From Adineta steineri (taxonomy: Eukaryota > Rotifera > Eurotatoria > Adinetida > Adinetidae): a DNA stretch of 64,000 nucleotides. Below, piece after piece: positions 47,601 to 62,600 of the stretch; position 1 is the first letter of the stretch, and every line of letters begins with the position of its first letter. The stretch spans positions 124,001 to 188,000 of the forward strand of contig CAJNOI010000164.1 of NCBI GenBank assembly GCA_905250115.1, read 5' to 3'. The translations under genes and the position numbers were made by a program. The notes beneath the pieces are model-generated. The model did not search any database. It had not been told where the DNA came from and worked only from the letters and a program-made list of their open reading frames with translations.

Positions 47601-50600
47601 TAGTTCTTTGATAAATAATATCTCGAAGTTCATTATCATTTTCAAATGTTTGATTCATATTTATTGTAAATGTTTTATGTGTATCTGTGATGCTTTGTTT
47701 CAAAATACCATCATCATTGTTAAAAATAAGAGATGTACGTAATACTTTATGTTTACTCAAAACATATCGAAATGCTTGTAATAAACGATTTGATGATAAT
47801 GATCCCTGAACAATTTGTAAAGTGAACAGTTCGTTATAGACAGCAGTATCACTTGAAAAACGAACTTGTTCGTCAAGAAATATACGCTCTTGAGCAAAAG
47901 AAGCAATACCTGTGAATTAAATAATAGAAGTTATTTTAATAATTTCCTAGTAACTATTTTTACCTTTATTTATATGTAAGGTGTACCATTGTGTTGCTTT
48001 AATATTATTTGTTATAGCTGTTTGAAGTAATTGTGAATGTTGAAATATAGTTGGTTGTTGAAGAAATAGAGCAATAGAAAGTATATGAGTATCAAAGTTA
48101 AACAATGATTGATAATGATGATAAAGTTTAATAAATAATAGTGAATGACCGCCAACACTAAAAAAGCTGGTAGTTCTCGAAATGTGATGTTCAGTACATT
48201 GAAGAATTTGACACCAAATAGTTTGTATACGTTTTTCGAGCTCACTAAGAGGAGTGTCAGATTTATCGAACGATAACAAAGTCGATAAAGAAAAGTCGGG
48301 CGAAGGAAGCTGTTTTCTGTCGATTTTTCCATTTGGATTCAAAGGTAATTTATCAAGTATAATGAATATTGATGGTATCATATGTGATGAAAGATGAGAT
48401 TGACAATGTTCACGCAATTTCTGTTCATTAATATTGGAAGATTGAACATAAGCAACTAGATGGTCATCATTCCATTTCATGACAACACAAGCAGATACAG
48501 ATGTGGCAAGTAAACATCGTTCGATTTCACCAAGTTCGATTCGTTGTCCATGTAGTTTGATTTGATGATCTTTTCTTCCTTGATAATAAAGAAGACCACT
48601 GTTATCCATTGTAACAAGATCACCTGTTTTATAGTACATTTCCTCGTTGATATTGATTATTGCCTTTGCTGTCAAATCATCACGATTGAAGTACCTGGCA
48701 AAGATACCTACACCACCCACTAACAATTCACCTTCATGTCCAATACACACAAACTGTAAAAACTTGTCCAAAACCAGACACTGATAGTTGGGTAAAAGTT
48801 GACCAATAGAAATGTTTGTTTGGCTTTTGCTCAGGTCAATTAAATAACAAGCACAATTGATCGTGATTTCGGCTGGACCATAGTGATTTCGAATTCGACA
48901 TTCTTCTCCAACTAAATCTTGAAATAAAATAGCTTGGTTAACATTAACAGCCTCGCCTACAAACAATTAATTCAAAGAAATTGCTGATACCTTAGCTATT
49001 TAAAAAAACAAGTACTAACCGCCACTACATAAAGATCGTAAACGTTTCACTGCTGACGTACGATTACTTATTCTGAGAAATTCAAATAAACTGTTCAGAA
49101 GCGACGGAACAGCATGCATGACAGTAATCTGCTTTTGATCNNNNNNNNNNNNNNNNNNNNNNNNNNNNNNNNNNNNNNNNNNNNNNNNNNNNNNNNNNNN
49201 NNNNNNNNNNNNNNNNNNNNNNNNNNNNNNNNNNNNNNNNCAATATCATTTGTTGGTAGTAATAGTTCTATACTGTTTGTGAGATGTGTAGATGAGAAGT
49301 GAGGTGGCGGTAAATTTTTCCGATCTATTTTACCATTTGGATTCAAGGGCAATTTATCAAGTATAATGAATATTGATGGTATCATATGTGGTGGAAGATA
49401 AGATTGAGAATGTTGACGCAGTTCTTCTTCATTGATATGAGGCGACTGAATATAAGCAACTAAGTGATTATCACCCCATTTGACAACAACACAAGCAGAG
49501 ATGGATGCCATGTTAAGTAAACATCGTTCGATTTCACCAAGTTCAATTCGTTGTCCATGAAGTTTGATTTGATGATCTTTTCTTCCTTGATAATGAAGAA
49601 GACCATTGTTATCCATTGTAACAAGATCACCTGTTCGATAAAATAGTTGACCATCTATTTCGAGAAGAGCTTTTGCAGTTAAGTCATCACGTCCGACATA
49701 TCCAGCAAACACGCCTAGTCCTCCCACTAGGAGTCCTCCTCCTTCCTGATTCATAACAGGTTGTAAGAATTTGTTTAAAACTAAGCATATATAACGAGGT
49801 AGTGGCTTACCAATTGGAAGATCATGCATGTGAGAGGTCACATCAATTATTTGACATGAAGTTCCAAGTGTGGCTTCCGCAGGACCATAAAAATTCCAAA
49901 TTCGACAGGATTTGGCAACAAACTGCATCAGTACTTTGATAAAAGCTGACGACACAGATTCGCCTACATTGATAAATTAATATTTATTGTATTTCGCGTG
50001 CTCTTGCGCAACTTACCGACGCAGCTAATATTTCTCATTAGTATCAGTGGAGGAAATCTATTTTGTTTGAGGAAGTCACATAAATAATTAAGATAAGTTG
50101 GAACCGCTACCAGATATGTCACGTGTTTGTCATGTAGGGTATGGCTGATATATTGAAAATCCATATTACCTTGTGGATGTAGCATGACTATTGTTGCTCC
50201 ACAGGTTAGAGAACCTACAATTTCGAGTATATGCGCGTCGAACGTTGCACTAGCTATTTGAATTGTAACATCATATTCGTATAGTGCATCAATCTGAACG
50301 AAAGCTAGTATTGAATTGATACAATTCTGTTGTGTCAGTTGAACCTACAAAACAACTTCCACTATTAAATAGACATTATGTGATAATCTTTTTAACGTAC
50401 CGCTTTAGGTGTTCCAGTTGAACCACTTGTGAAAATTGTGTAAGCTATCTCTTCGCCTTTCATTATGACACTTGATAGACAGTTATAATCCATATTAGTA
50501 TTCAGCTTATTGATACTTAATATTGAATCCATATCAAGTGAAACAATATCATTATTGAATTTAGTTTTTGTCAAATGATGAATAAGAACAATATGGCTTT

Positions 50601-53600
50601 GTGCTTGTTCTGTAAGTGCATGTAAACGATGTTGTGGGTCCCGCGGTGATAATGGACAATAAACACCACCAGCCATTTCAATTCCCATAATACCAATCAC
50701 CTAATCAAAATCAATCTCAAACTCACATTAAATATTACTCGTCTCAATCAACTTACCATTGACAAACTTCTCTCAACACATTGACAAACTATTTCACCTG
50801 GAGTGATAAGATATTCATTAAGAAGAGTTAAAGATAGTACTTGAACATAATACAAGAGTTCACAATAGGCCAATGATTGTTCATCTAATTCAACAGCTAT
50901 TTTTTGTGGATGTTTCATTACTTGATATGCAAACTCATGATGAATACAAGTGAGAGGAGAAGAAGGAAATGATATTTGTGTATTATTCAATGATTGCATT
51001 AGATATTGTTCATTTGATAATGTTAATGATAATTCATAGATAGGTTTGTTTATTTGACTTTCCATAATAGATGCAAACAATTGATGTAAGATGAAATGAA
51101 ATCGTTGTGAAAGCTTCTCCACCGTCTCTCTGTTGAACAAGTTAAGTGATGCATTGATTGTGCATGATAGTTGATTGATGCTCATATCATGATGAACTGA
51201 AAGACAGAAGTCGGATGCACTTAATAAGTCATCTTCATTCATGTTGAATGAGAAAGATCCTGGAACAAGTTGAGAATCACCAATCATCACTGTGTTATCA
51301 TTCTTGTATGATATAAATTTCAGAGATGTATCGAGAAATGCATGTTTGGAAATATGTGGATGTTGATCAAGAATACGTTGAAGTGGAAAATACGAATATT
51401 TCTTACTATTTGTTGTCATCTCTTGAACATGTCCGAGCAATTGATGAAAGTACCAATGAGAATCTAACTGACATCGTAATGGGATGACATTCTCAAACAA
51501 ACCAATGATTGATTTCAATTCATCTCTATATCGATTATCACTGATGTTCATAGCCACACATAAATCTGTATGTCCACTAGTTAGTTTAAATAGAAAGATG
51601 AAATATATAGCAAATGTGAAATGTTCAAGTGATATGTTATTCGATGATGCATGAGTAAGAAAGTGATGTGAGAGATCTTGACCAAAATCAAACGAAATAG
51701 ATGTTCCGCGACCAGTTCGATGTTCATTTGAGAGACGATATCGATCATATGGTAATGACAAAGGTTGATCAAGTTTACAATCATGAAGAGCATCAAGCCA
51801 AAACATACTTGCACCAGTCATTGACATTTGTTGTTCAATAACAGCATCTATTTTGTAATTAAAGAAGAGAATGTATTAAGCAAATGGAAAAAATATAAGA
51901 ACTAATTATATTTACAATCAAGATAACGTAGAGTAGTGTCGTCATCATATAGTAATTGGCCTGTTGTATATACTTGATTGAGATCATGAAGAAAGATGTT
52001 CATTGATGGAACATCAAACAAAGCATGATGAAAGTTGAAGATAAGGATATCTTTGTCAGAAAGAAGATGATTTGAAGAGATTTTTTTGTAATAAACAAGA
52101 TGGCATCGAAAGACAAGACCTTGATTAAGAGCAAAAAGATGAGGATTACGCTTTTCATCATGCATAATCTCTGTGAGTTGTTCATCTGTTTCATAAGTAC
52201 TTTCGATAACTGAAAGCGTTTGTTTATGATCAGTGTTGAAGTTAATGATTCGTTGTATAACTTGGTTCTTTTCTGTATCAAAGACAAGTGATGTATGAAG
52301 TGAGGGATGTTTATTGACAGTGAGATAAAGAGCATGATGAAGTTGTTTAACGGATAAAGTGTGACCTGGTTGGAGACGATGAGTAAAAGGCATATTATAG
52401 ATTGCTATTTGAGGCTTGTCTGGATCGCATCGGATTCTTTCGTCGAGCCATATACGCGCTTGTGCAAATGATGCTGGTGCTAGAATAATGAGAGCTTGTT
52501 GAACTATAATGGAGAAGCTGGATAGCCCAATGATGTTGGATAACACTATTCTAGGCACTTTTCACATAATCGCTTTTCTAACTAAACAGACTCCGTATAA
52601 AGAGTATTGGCTCACTATTTTCTGTTAGCAGTGATAAAATTATATTAATATTCCTTATTAAACTGACATGGGCATAATGCAAGTACGGACAGCTCTATCA
52701 GAAAAAGTAAAACTGCTCACTTTTAGGAATTCATCTCTTAGAAATAAAACAGTGCTGTTTTTTATGAAAGTCGTCAACATGTGCAGATCGCTAAATCAAA
52801 TTCATTGTCAATGCCGAACTATTGTTTTTTTCCACTACTAACATAAAAGAACTATATAGTTTTGTAAAATTCTAACAGATAGTATTAGTATTTTCTTAAT
52901 ACGAATACTTAGCTGACAGTCTCACTTGATACTATTGTTGGTTCCATATAAATCTTTCTTATTCACTGAATAGATCAAAGTTATTTCTCTTGTTCATTCA
53001 AATGCACTCAAATAGATTTGATAAATTTGTCTATAGTGATGTGACATCTATAACTGCCTATTGTTTTTGCCGTCTCTTTTTCTTCCTTTTATACTTCTTT
53101 CCATCATATATATCCCTTAAGTCATCAAACAGTATTACAATACACTTGAAATACATATATAAGATTATATGATGAAATCGCTGTAGTTACTATGTAAATA
53201 TTTATTCTGAAATTAGTTGATGCGATTTTATTCTTTTGACATATATCACTAGATTACTAAAAGTTTTAGTTACTGATCTGAAACTAAAATCTCTGCAGCT
53301 GTATTAGAGAGTAATCTGAATAAAATATTCATATCAAATAAGGTCTATAACCGATAGGAATATACGTAATAAAAGCTTGAACTATAATATGTAAATGTAG
53401 CATCCTTTGTGGCATTATATAATAATTTGATAGATATCTGAATAATTTCTAAAAGTTATAAACTGCTAATGTTTTGACAGTTTTTACAATCTACACACGT
53501 ACATCTAATTAGTGAAAATAACAAAAATATCTTTGTACTAGCTTTATATAAACGGCGGGAGAAAACAAAAGCAAACAGAAATCTTTGATGGCAGAGAACT

Positions 53601-56600
53601 ATGTGATGTAGGTGTTTTATGACTGTACAACCCGACTATGAGTTCGAAAAGCATCTTCCCTGTAATTCGAAATCCGATTGCACGAATGTTTATTTTTTTA
53701 CTTCTATTTCAATTTCGACGCGCAAAAACTTCGACAATTTATTGATGATAATTAGTGACCTATTATAGACTTAATACTTAGTTTGCTTAAAATTCAAAGG
53801 GAACCAATCTTGCGAATGCCAAACTCTGAATTTTACCGACTGCGTTCAACAGTCTAAGCAACGTAAGTGTTTTGTTTTCTAGCATGAAATCTAGGAGCAT
53901 ATCTTAGTTCTGAGAGAGTGCCAGTTTTTTGTTGATTAACACAAAAATATAAGACTATTCACATGTTTAAAGCAGATATTCATTAGCGACCTTTACAATT
54001 TAACTTCGATTTCTCTCGTGAGAATTTATTCGACAGGTCCGACCTCAACTCACTTTCAGTGTCTTCAACAATCTCTCCTTAAACGTTACAAAGCTAGAGC
54101 AACTGAAAAAGACAACTTGAGTTACTGATGATAACAACTCATTTGAACCTCGATTTTCTCATTACTTATTCCGTTAAAATTTATTTAAAAACTGAAAATA
54201 GTATCTCTCAGCATTGCATTTCAATGCATATTTCCTATTAAGAATTTAACTGACTACTACTTTGTCAAACAATAGGACAGGCTGCATACAATCATACCTT
54301 CATTCACAATATTCTCCAGTCGATGAAACAGGACTAATTCCATTTCTTCAGCTTCCTCAGGAAGAATAAGAGACAGTTTGTTAATCGATGAACTCATATC
54401 GGTCATAGAGGTATTGCTTGATGGTGTTTGAAATAGTTGCTCAAACATGTATTGGAATCTTCGACCTATTATGGTAAGTGTTGTCTTATCAAATAAATCA
54501 CTTGAACAAACAAAATAACAAGATAACTGATTATCATCTGATGATGGATTGTGTACTAATGTCAGCGAGAAGTCAAACTTAGCCATCTCGTATAAATCAT
54601 TTAACGATACTTGTTCTAGATTGACACCATTCAAACATAAATCATTGACTTCTTTTGACGCAGTAACAAAATCAAACATTATTTCAAGAAATGATACATT
54701 CGAGTGAGTGAGATGAAGATCATTAAGAATATGTTGAAGTGGATAATGAGAATGTTCAAGAATTGATAAAGACTTTTCTTGTACATGTTTAACTACTTCA
54801 TCAAATGACCAATGGAGATCAAGCTCGACACGATATGGTAATGTTGAAACAAACATTCCAATTAGATTTTGTAATTCACTTCGATATCGATTAGCATTGA
54901 TAGAACTAATACATAAATCACTCTCACCATGAGTTAATTTGAAAAGGAAAACATAAGATATGGATAATCCAAGTTGAAAAAGTGTGAGATGATATGTTGA
55001 TGCATAGTTGAGAAATGATGTGCATAGTTTATTATCGAAAGTGATTTGAGCTGAAGAAGCTAAGCCTGATCGTTGTTGATTAGTGGATGAACGCTGTCGG
55101 TCTACAGGCAATGATAACTGGTGTGTAAGATTATATCCTTTGAGTTCTAATCGCCAAAATTCTTGAGATGATGACATATCCATTATATGTTCATGAGTAG
55201 AATAGTCCATATATTGTAATGAGTTGTCATCTATAGGAAGGAACTCATTAGATTGATAAGCAAGAGAAAGATCACGAATAAAGATTGATACTGATGCTCC
55301 ATCAAAACAAGCATGATGAATGGTAAATAATATTAGATCATCTTTAGTCATTAGATCATCACTAGTCTGAGTGAATGAATGCTTTGATTGATCACGACGA
55401 ATAATATGACAATTAATAACATGTCCTTTTGATAAATCAAACAAGTCTGATTGATCTAAAATCTTTTTTACAATTTCATTGTGTTCATGTTCTTCATCAG
55501 AAAGATTAATCATCGAACACCTAGATGATTTCTTATCATTGATAATAGCGTTTGTATCTAAACAATGTTGAATAATAGTACCATTTGTGTCGAGATAGAG
55601 TGCTGCTCGCAGAATTTGATGTTTTCTTAGGATAGATTGAAATGCATGTTGTAATTGTGAAATAGATATATGATCATTCATAGTTGAAATTCGATAGATT
55701 AATGGAATAACATACATATTGTTAGTATTAGTATCTGTTGATGAAAATCGAATTTGTTCATCTAAGAAAATACGTTCTTGAGCAAATGATGCTTTAGCTG
55801 AAAGCACATTAAAAAGAAAAAATGTAACTGATACATAATTATAGAAAATCATTATTTACCTTGACTGAGATGCAATGGATACAATTGATGATCATCAATA
55901 TTTTGTGTTATATTGATACTTTGATGAATAAGTTGAGAATGACCAGCAATTGTGGGATGTTGAAATAGATCGGTAATAGAAAGAGAATTTATTTTTAAGT
56001 GAAACTCAGTTTTATAACGATGAAATAGTTGCATAATGACAAGTGAATGGCCACCGATACTGAAGATGTTTTTATCAACTGAGATCTGTTTCTGTCTGAA
56101 TATATCACACCAAATATGATGAATGATGATTTCATTTTCATTCATTGGTAATAATAGTTCATCATGATTTGTGAGGTGCATTGATGAAAAATTAGGTGGA
56201 GGAAGAAGTTTTCGATCTATTTTTCCATTTGCATTCAAAGGTAATTTATCAAGTATAATAAATATTGATGGAATCATATGTGGTGGAAGATGAGATTGAC
56301 AATGTTCACGTAATTCTTTTGCATCAATATCACAACTCTGAACATAAGCAATTAGATGATCATCACCCCATTTGATAACAACACAAGCAGAAATAGATGT
56401 ATTGAATAAACATCGTTCGATCTCACCAAGTTCAATCCGTTGTCCATGTAGTTTGATTTGATGATCTTTTCTTCCTTGATAATGAAGAAGACTATTGTTA
56501 TCGATTGTGACAAGATCACCTGTTCGATAGAATACATGATCATTAATTCTGATGAACACTTTCGCTGTTAAATCGTTACGTTCAAGATAACCTGCAAATA

Positions 56601-59600
56601 CTCCTACTCCTCCGACATATAATTCACCCTCTTGATGTATAACGACACTTTGTAGATACAAGCCAAGGACCAAAAATCGATAATTGGGCATTGCCAGACC
56701 AATTGGAATCGTTGTTCTGTTTGCTATCGATTGAACATGATGGTATGTACAAATTATTGTCTCTGCTGGACCATATAAATTCCATATATTACATTTTTCT
56801 GTGGTATAGCTTTCTAATAAATTAATTAGATCGAGAGTGAAAGGCTCGCCTAAAATAGAGCGGTAAGATCAAGAAGATAAAATTAACTAGAAAAACTCTC
56901 ACCACTACTGCAAACGGATCTGAAATATGTTTCCCGCGTTAGCTGATGAGTCTCTTTGAGAAAAGTAAAAAATGTTCGAAGTAGACTTGGAACAGCTTGA
57001 ATATAAGTGGCTTGCTTTTTCTTTAATACAGAAGTAAAATAGTCAAGGTCAAAAACTCCATCAGGGCGAAGCATAATCAAAGTTCCACCAATTATCAGTG
57101 TGCCTAAGATGTCAAGAACATGAACATCGAACGAACAGCGTGCAATTTGTACAACTATGTCATTCCTATTAACTGCGTCAATAGAAACCATAGAATACAT
57201 ACAGTGAATGACATTTCGCTGATGAATTTGAGCCTACAAATGAATACCATGATATGGAAGTACCATAGATTTCAAACTCACGGCTTTCGGTATTCCTGTT
57301 GAACCACTTGTGAAAATGATGTAAGCTATGCTATCAGGTATCACTAACATATCTGATAATCGATCAACATCAATTCTTCCTTCTTGTTCATTGTCAGTAA
57401 ATACTAAATCAATATGAACGAGTGTATTATTATCAATAAACTTCCCTTTCGTCTGATGATGAATAAGAACAAGACGACTTTTAGTTTGCTCTACGAGTGC
57501 ATGCAAACGATGTTGTGGATCGTGAGGTGACAACGGACAATAAACACCACCAGACATTTCAATCGCCATCATACCAATAACCTATAGAATATGAAAACAC
57601 CAATCAAACTAAACATCAATCCCAAAGAACTACTTACCATTAACAAACTTCGCTCAACACATTGACAAATAATTTCACCTGGAACAACAACATATCTGTG
57701 AATCAAATGCAACGAGAAAACTTGTACATAATGTAAGAGTTCACAATATGTCAATGATTGTTCATCTAGTTCAACTGCTAGTTTTTGTGGATGTTTCATT
57801 ACTTGATATACGAATTCATGATGAATACAAGTGAGAGGAGATGAAAATGATATCTGTGTATTATTTAATGATTGTATTAGATATTGTTCATTTGATAATA
57901 TTAATGATAGTTCACAGATAGGTTTGTTTATTTGATTGTCAATGATAGATGCAGATAATTGATGTACGATGGAATGAAATCGTTGTGAAATCTTCTCCAC
58001 TGTTTCTCTATTGAACAGGTCGAGTGATGCATTGATTGTACATGATAGTTGATTCATGTTCATATCATGATGAAATGAAAAAGAGAAGTCGGATACACTT
58101 AGTATTTTATCTTCATTAGTATTGAGAGAGAAAGATGCTGGAACAAGTTGAGAATCACCAATCATTATTGCATTGTTATCATTATTACCCTTGTTTGATA
58201 TAAACTCCAAAGATGTATCCAAAAATGTATGTTTTGAAATATGTGGATGTTGATTGAGAATATGTTGAAGAGGAAAATATGAATACTTCATACTATTTGT
58301 TGTTATCTCTTGAACATGTTCGAGTAGTTGATGAAAACACCAATGAGGATCTAACTGACATCGTAATGGAATGACATTCTCAAACAAACCAATGATTGAT
58401 TTCAATTCATCTCTATATCGATTATTACTGATGTTCATCGCCAGACATAGATCTGTTTGTCCATTAGTTAATTCAAATAGAAAGATGAAATAAATAGCAA
58501 ATATGAGATGTTCAAGTGATATGTTATTTAATGATACGTGAGTAAGGAAGTCATGTGAGAGTTCTTGACCAAAATCAAATGAAATAGATGTTCCACGACC
58601 AGTTCGATGTTGATTTGCAAGACGATATCGATCAAATGGTAATGACAAAGGCTGATCAAGTTTACAATTATGAAGAGCATCAAGCCAAAACATGCTTGCA
58701 CCAGTCATTGACATTTGTTGTTCAATAATAGCATCTATCACATATTTAAAGAAAAGGATGCATTAGAAAAGACAAAAATAGAAGTAGTATTTATATTTAC
58801 AATCGAGATAACGAAGATTAGTGCTGTCATCATATAATAGTTGATTAGTTGTATATGCTTGATTAAGATCATGAAGAAAGATATTGATTGATGAAAAGTC
58901 AAATAAAGCATGATGAAAATTGAAAATGATTACATCTTGGTCAGAAAGTAGATCATTTGAAGAGATTTTTTTGTAGTAAACAAGATGACATCGAAAGACA
59001 AGACCTTGAGTAAGATTAAAAAGATGAAGATTATATTTTTCTTCATGTAGGATATGATTGAGTTGTTCATGTGTTGTATAAGTGCTTTCAATAAGTGTGA
59101 ATAATGTATGACTGTTTTGGTTGAAACCGATGATTTGTTGCATGAGTAGATTATTTTCTGAATGAAAGATGAGTGATGTTCGAAGAGATTCATGTTTTGT
59201 GATGATTAGTTGAAGAGCATGGCGAAGATGTTGTACCGATAAAGTATGATGTGCATGGAGACGATAGAGAAAAGACATGTTGTAAATTGCTACTTGTGAT
59301 ATGTTAGATGCGAAATGAATACGTTCATTAAGACAAAGACGATCTTGTACAAATGATGCTGGTGCTATATGAAAGAGAGAAATAGTCAAATATGATTGAT
59401 GATATTGCTTGTGAAATTTATTTCGTGTAAGTTTTAATCATTATCGAATTACTTTACGAATGGAACTTTTAAATAATATAACTAATGTTGCTATTCACGA
59501 GAGGCACGTGTGCTATTATATCGATCATTCACTAGAAACTTGAAATAAACAGACAGATGAAATAGGTTGTTATGATGTTTCTAATACGTAGTCAGTTGCA

Positions 59601-62600
59601 TTTCCTTATGGGTGTGGGTGTGTATATGAATAAAGAATTCGCGTTCATATTCACCTACTATATGGGTTAGCGCGGTTATCAGATGATCTGAATGATAAGG
59701 AACATATTTGCAGAGATATTTTTGTGTAGTGTATTGATGGTCGATGCAAATGTTAATTAAGAAAAACTTTATGTCTAGATAAACATACCTTCATTTATAA
59801 TATATGATTGTCGACAAAAGATAACATCTTCCAGTTCTTCAGTTTCTTCTGGTAGAATAAGATTAATTTTCGATACAGATGTCAGACATGTATCAATTCG
59901 ACTCATAGTTTGATTCGATGAAAAAAGTTGTTGAAAACAATATTCTAATCTTCGACCTATATTTTCAACTGTAGTCTCATCAAACAGATCATGTGAACAA
60001 GTTAAACGAAATGCTAATCTATTATTTTCCAACGTTGGATTATAGACAAATACTAACATAAGATCAAACTTTGCCACTTCAAACGATTGTTCGAATGACA
60101 CTTCTTTGAAACTTGCTCCATCCAAAGATAATTCATCGCTGTGTGACGATATAGTAATAAAGTCAAACATTGTTTCGAGAAATGAAATATTTGATTGATT
60201 GATATGTAAATTAGCAAGAATATGTTGAAGTGGATAATGTGAATGCTCAAGAATTGATAAACATTTTCCTCGTACATATTTAACAAGATCATTAAATGGC
60301 CAATGAGAATCAAGTCGAGTACGATATGGTAAGATTGAAACAAACATTCCTATTATATTCTGCAGTTCAGTCTTGTATCGATTAGCATTAAGACAAGAAA
60401 TACATAAATCATTTTCACCATGAGTTAGCTTGAAAAGAAAAGCATATAATATACTTAGACCTAATTGAAATGGTGTCACATGATGTATAGAAGCATAATC
60501 AAGAAATGATTGTGAAATTTCATTGTCAAAAGAGATTTGCGTGACACAAGCAGAACTCGATCGATGATCATGAGATAAACGATGTCGATCAACTGGTAAT
60601 GATAATCGATATTCCAAATTGTATTCTTCTAACTGTGAATACCAGAATTCACGAGATGTTGTCATATCAATTAGACGTTCATGTGTGCTATAATCGATAT
60701 ATTGCAATGATTCACCATCATCTTCTATTGATACTGCATTAGTATTATAAGCGAAACGTAGATCATTGAAAAAGATCGAACGACTTGCTCGATCAGATGC
60801 TGCATGATGAAAGACAATAAGAAGAACATCAGAATTCGTTATGAATTCATTGCTATTATTTTCATTTTCATTTAATAACATTTGATATTTCAGAATCTCA
60901 GTATGAAAAACATGACCAGTTGATAAATCAAAGAGATTAGGATTAAAAGTTGTTTGATAAATAATATCTCGAAGTTCATTTTCGTTTTCAAACGTTTGGT
61001 TCATAGTTATTGTGAATGTTTTATGTGTATCTGTGATGCATTGTTTCAAACTACTATTATCATTGTTAAACATAAGAGATGTACGTAATACTTTATGTTT
61101 ATTCAAAACATATCGAAATGCTTGTAATAAACGATTGAATGATACTGATCCTTGAGCAATTTGTAAGGTGAACAGTTCATTATAGACAGCAATATCACTC
61201 GAAAAACGAACTTGTTCATCAAGAAAGATACGTTCTTGAGCAAAAGAGGCAATACCTGCCAATTAAACAATAGAAATTCTTTTAATAATTTTCGAATCAA
61301 TATTTCTACCTTCATTTATATGTAACGTGTACCATTGTGCAGTCTTAATATTATTCATTATAACTGTTTGAAGTAATTGTGAATGTTGAAATATAGTTGG
61401 TTGTTGAAGAAATGGAGCAATCGAAAATGTATGAGCATCAAAGTTAAATACTGATTGATACTGATGATAAAGTTCAATAAACAACAGCGAATGACCACCA
61501 ACACTAAAAAAGCTGGTAGTTCTAGCAATGTGATTTTCATTAGAATGAAGAACTTGACACCAAATAGTGAGTATATGTTCTTCGAACTGATTAAGAGGAG
61601 TATCAGATTTATCAGGCGATAACGAAGTTGATAAAGAAAAACCGGGTGAAGGAAGTTGTTTTCTGTCTACTTTTCCATTTTGATTTAAAGGCAATTTCTC
61701 AAGTACAATAAATATGGATGGTATCATATGTGGTGGGAGATGAGATTGAGAATGTTCACGTAGTTCTCCTTCATTCATATGAGAAGATTGAGCATATGCA
61801 ACTAAATAATCATCATTCCATTTTATGACAACACAAGCAGAGATGGATGTGATGTTAAGTAAGCATCGTTCGATTTCACCAAGTTCAATTCGTTGTCCAT
61901 GAAGTTTGATTTGATGATCTTTTCTTCCTTGATAATGAAGAAGACCATTGTTATCGATTGTAACAAGATCACCTGTTCGATAAAATAGTTCCCCATCTAT
62001 TTCAATAAGAGCTTTTGCTGTCAAATCATCACGACTAAGATAGCTAGCAAAGATACCGGTTCCACCTACACACAATTCACTTTCTTCGCCATTAGGAACA
62101 GGTTGTAAGTATACATCAAGTACTTTACATTGGTAGTTAGCAAGAAGATTACCTATAGGAACATCCAAATGACCAGAGATGGAGTCAATAAGATAAATTG
62201 TCGATAGCATTGTTGTTTCAGCTGGTCCGTATACATCCCACATGTAGCATGTCTTCTCCACATAGCGCTTCAGATGATATATCAACTTCTGAGAGACAAT
62301 TTCACCTAGAAATTTAGGAAAATGTTGTATATTTGCGTTTTTTATGTATTCTACTAACCGCCAATTGCAAGCGATCGTATTGTAACTAGAGGATTACCAA
62401 TAAAATTCTTTTCAATAAAATCACAGAAATTAGATAAGAAACTAGGGACAGATGCCATATACGTAATTTGCTTGTTTTTCAGTGTATTTCCGAAATATAA
62501 AAAGTCCATATTCCCATAATAATGTAACATGATAACAGTCGCGCTTAAAAGTAAAGCACTCACGATTTCATGAATATGTGCATCAAATGTAGAAGCAAAA

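Noticed and set aside
49020..49963. One A domain interrupted by a 100-bp gap
   Set aside because: The part right of the gap already contains A5 to A10, and the part left of it restarts before A5 with different pocket residues, so two modules are involved.
59789..61255. Reading the class-alpha C domains as epimerase domains
   Set aside because: They sit where an E domain would (after the PCP), but start with a C-type SFAQER motif and keep a C5-type IIGMFV..LPYR motif, and I do not see the E-specific motifs. A phylogeny would decide.
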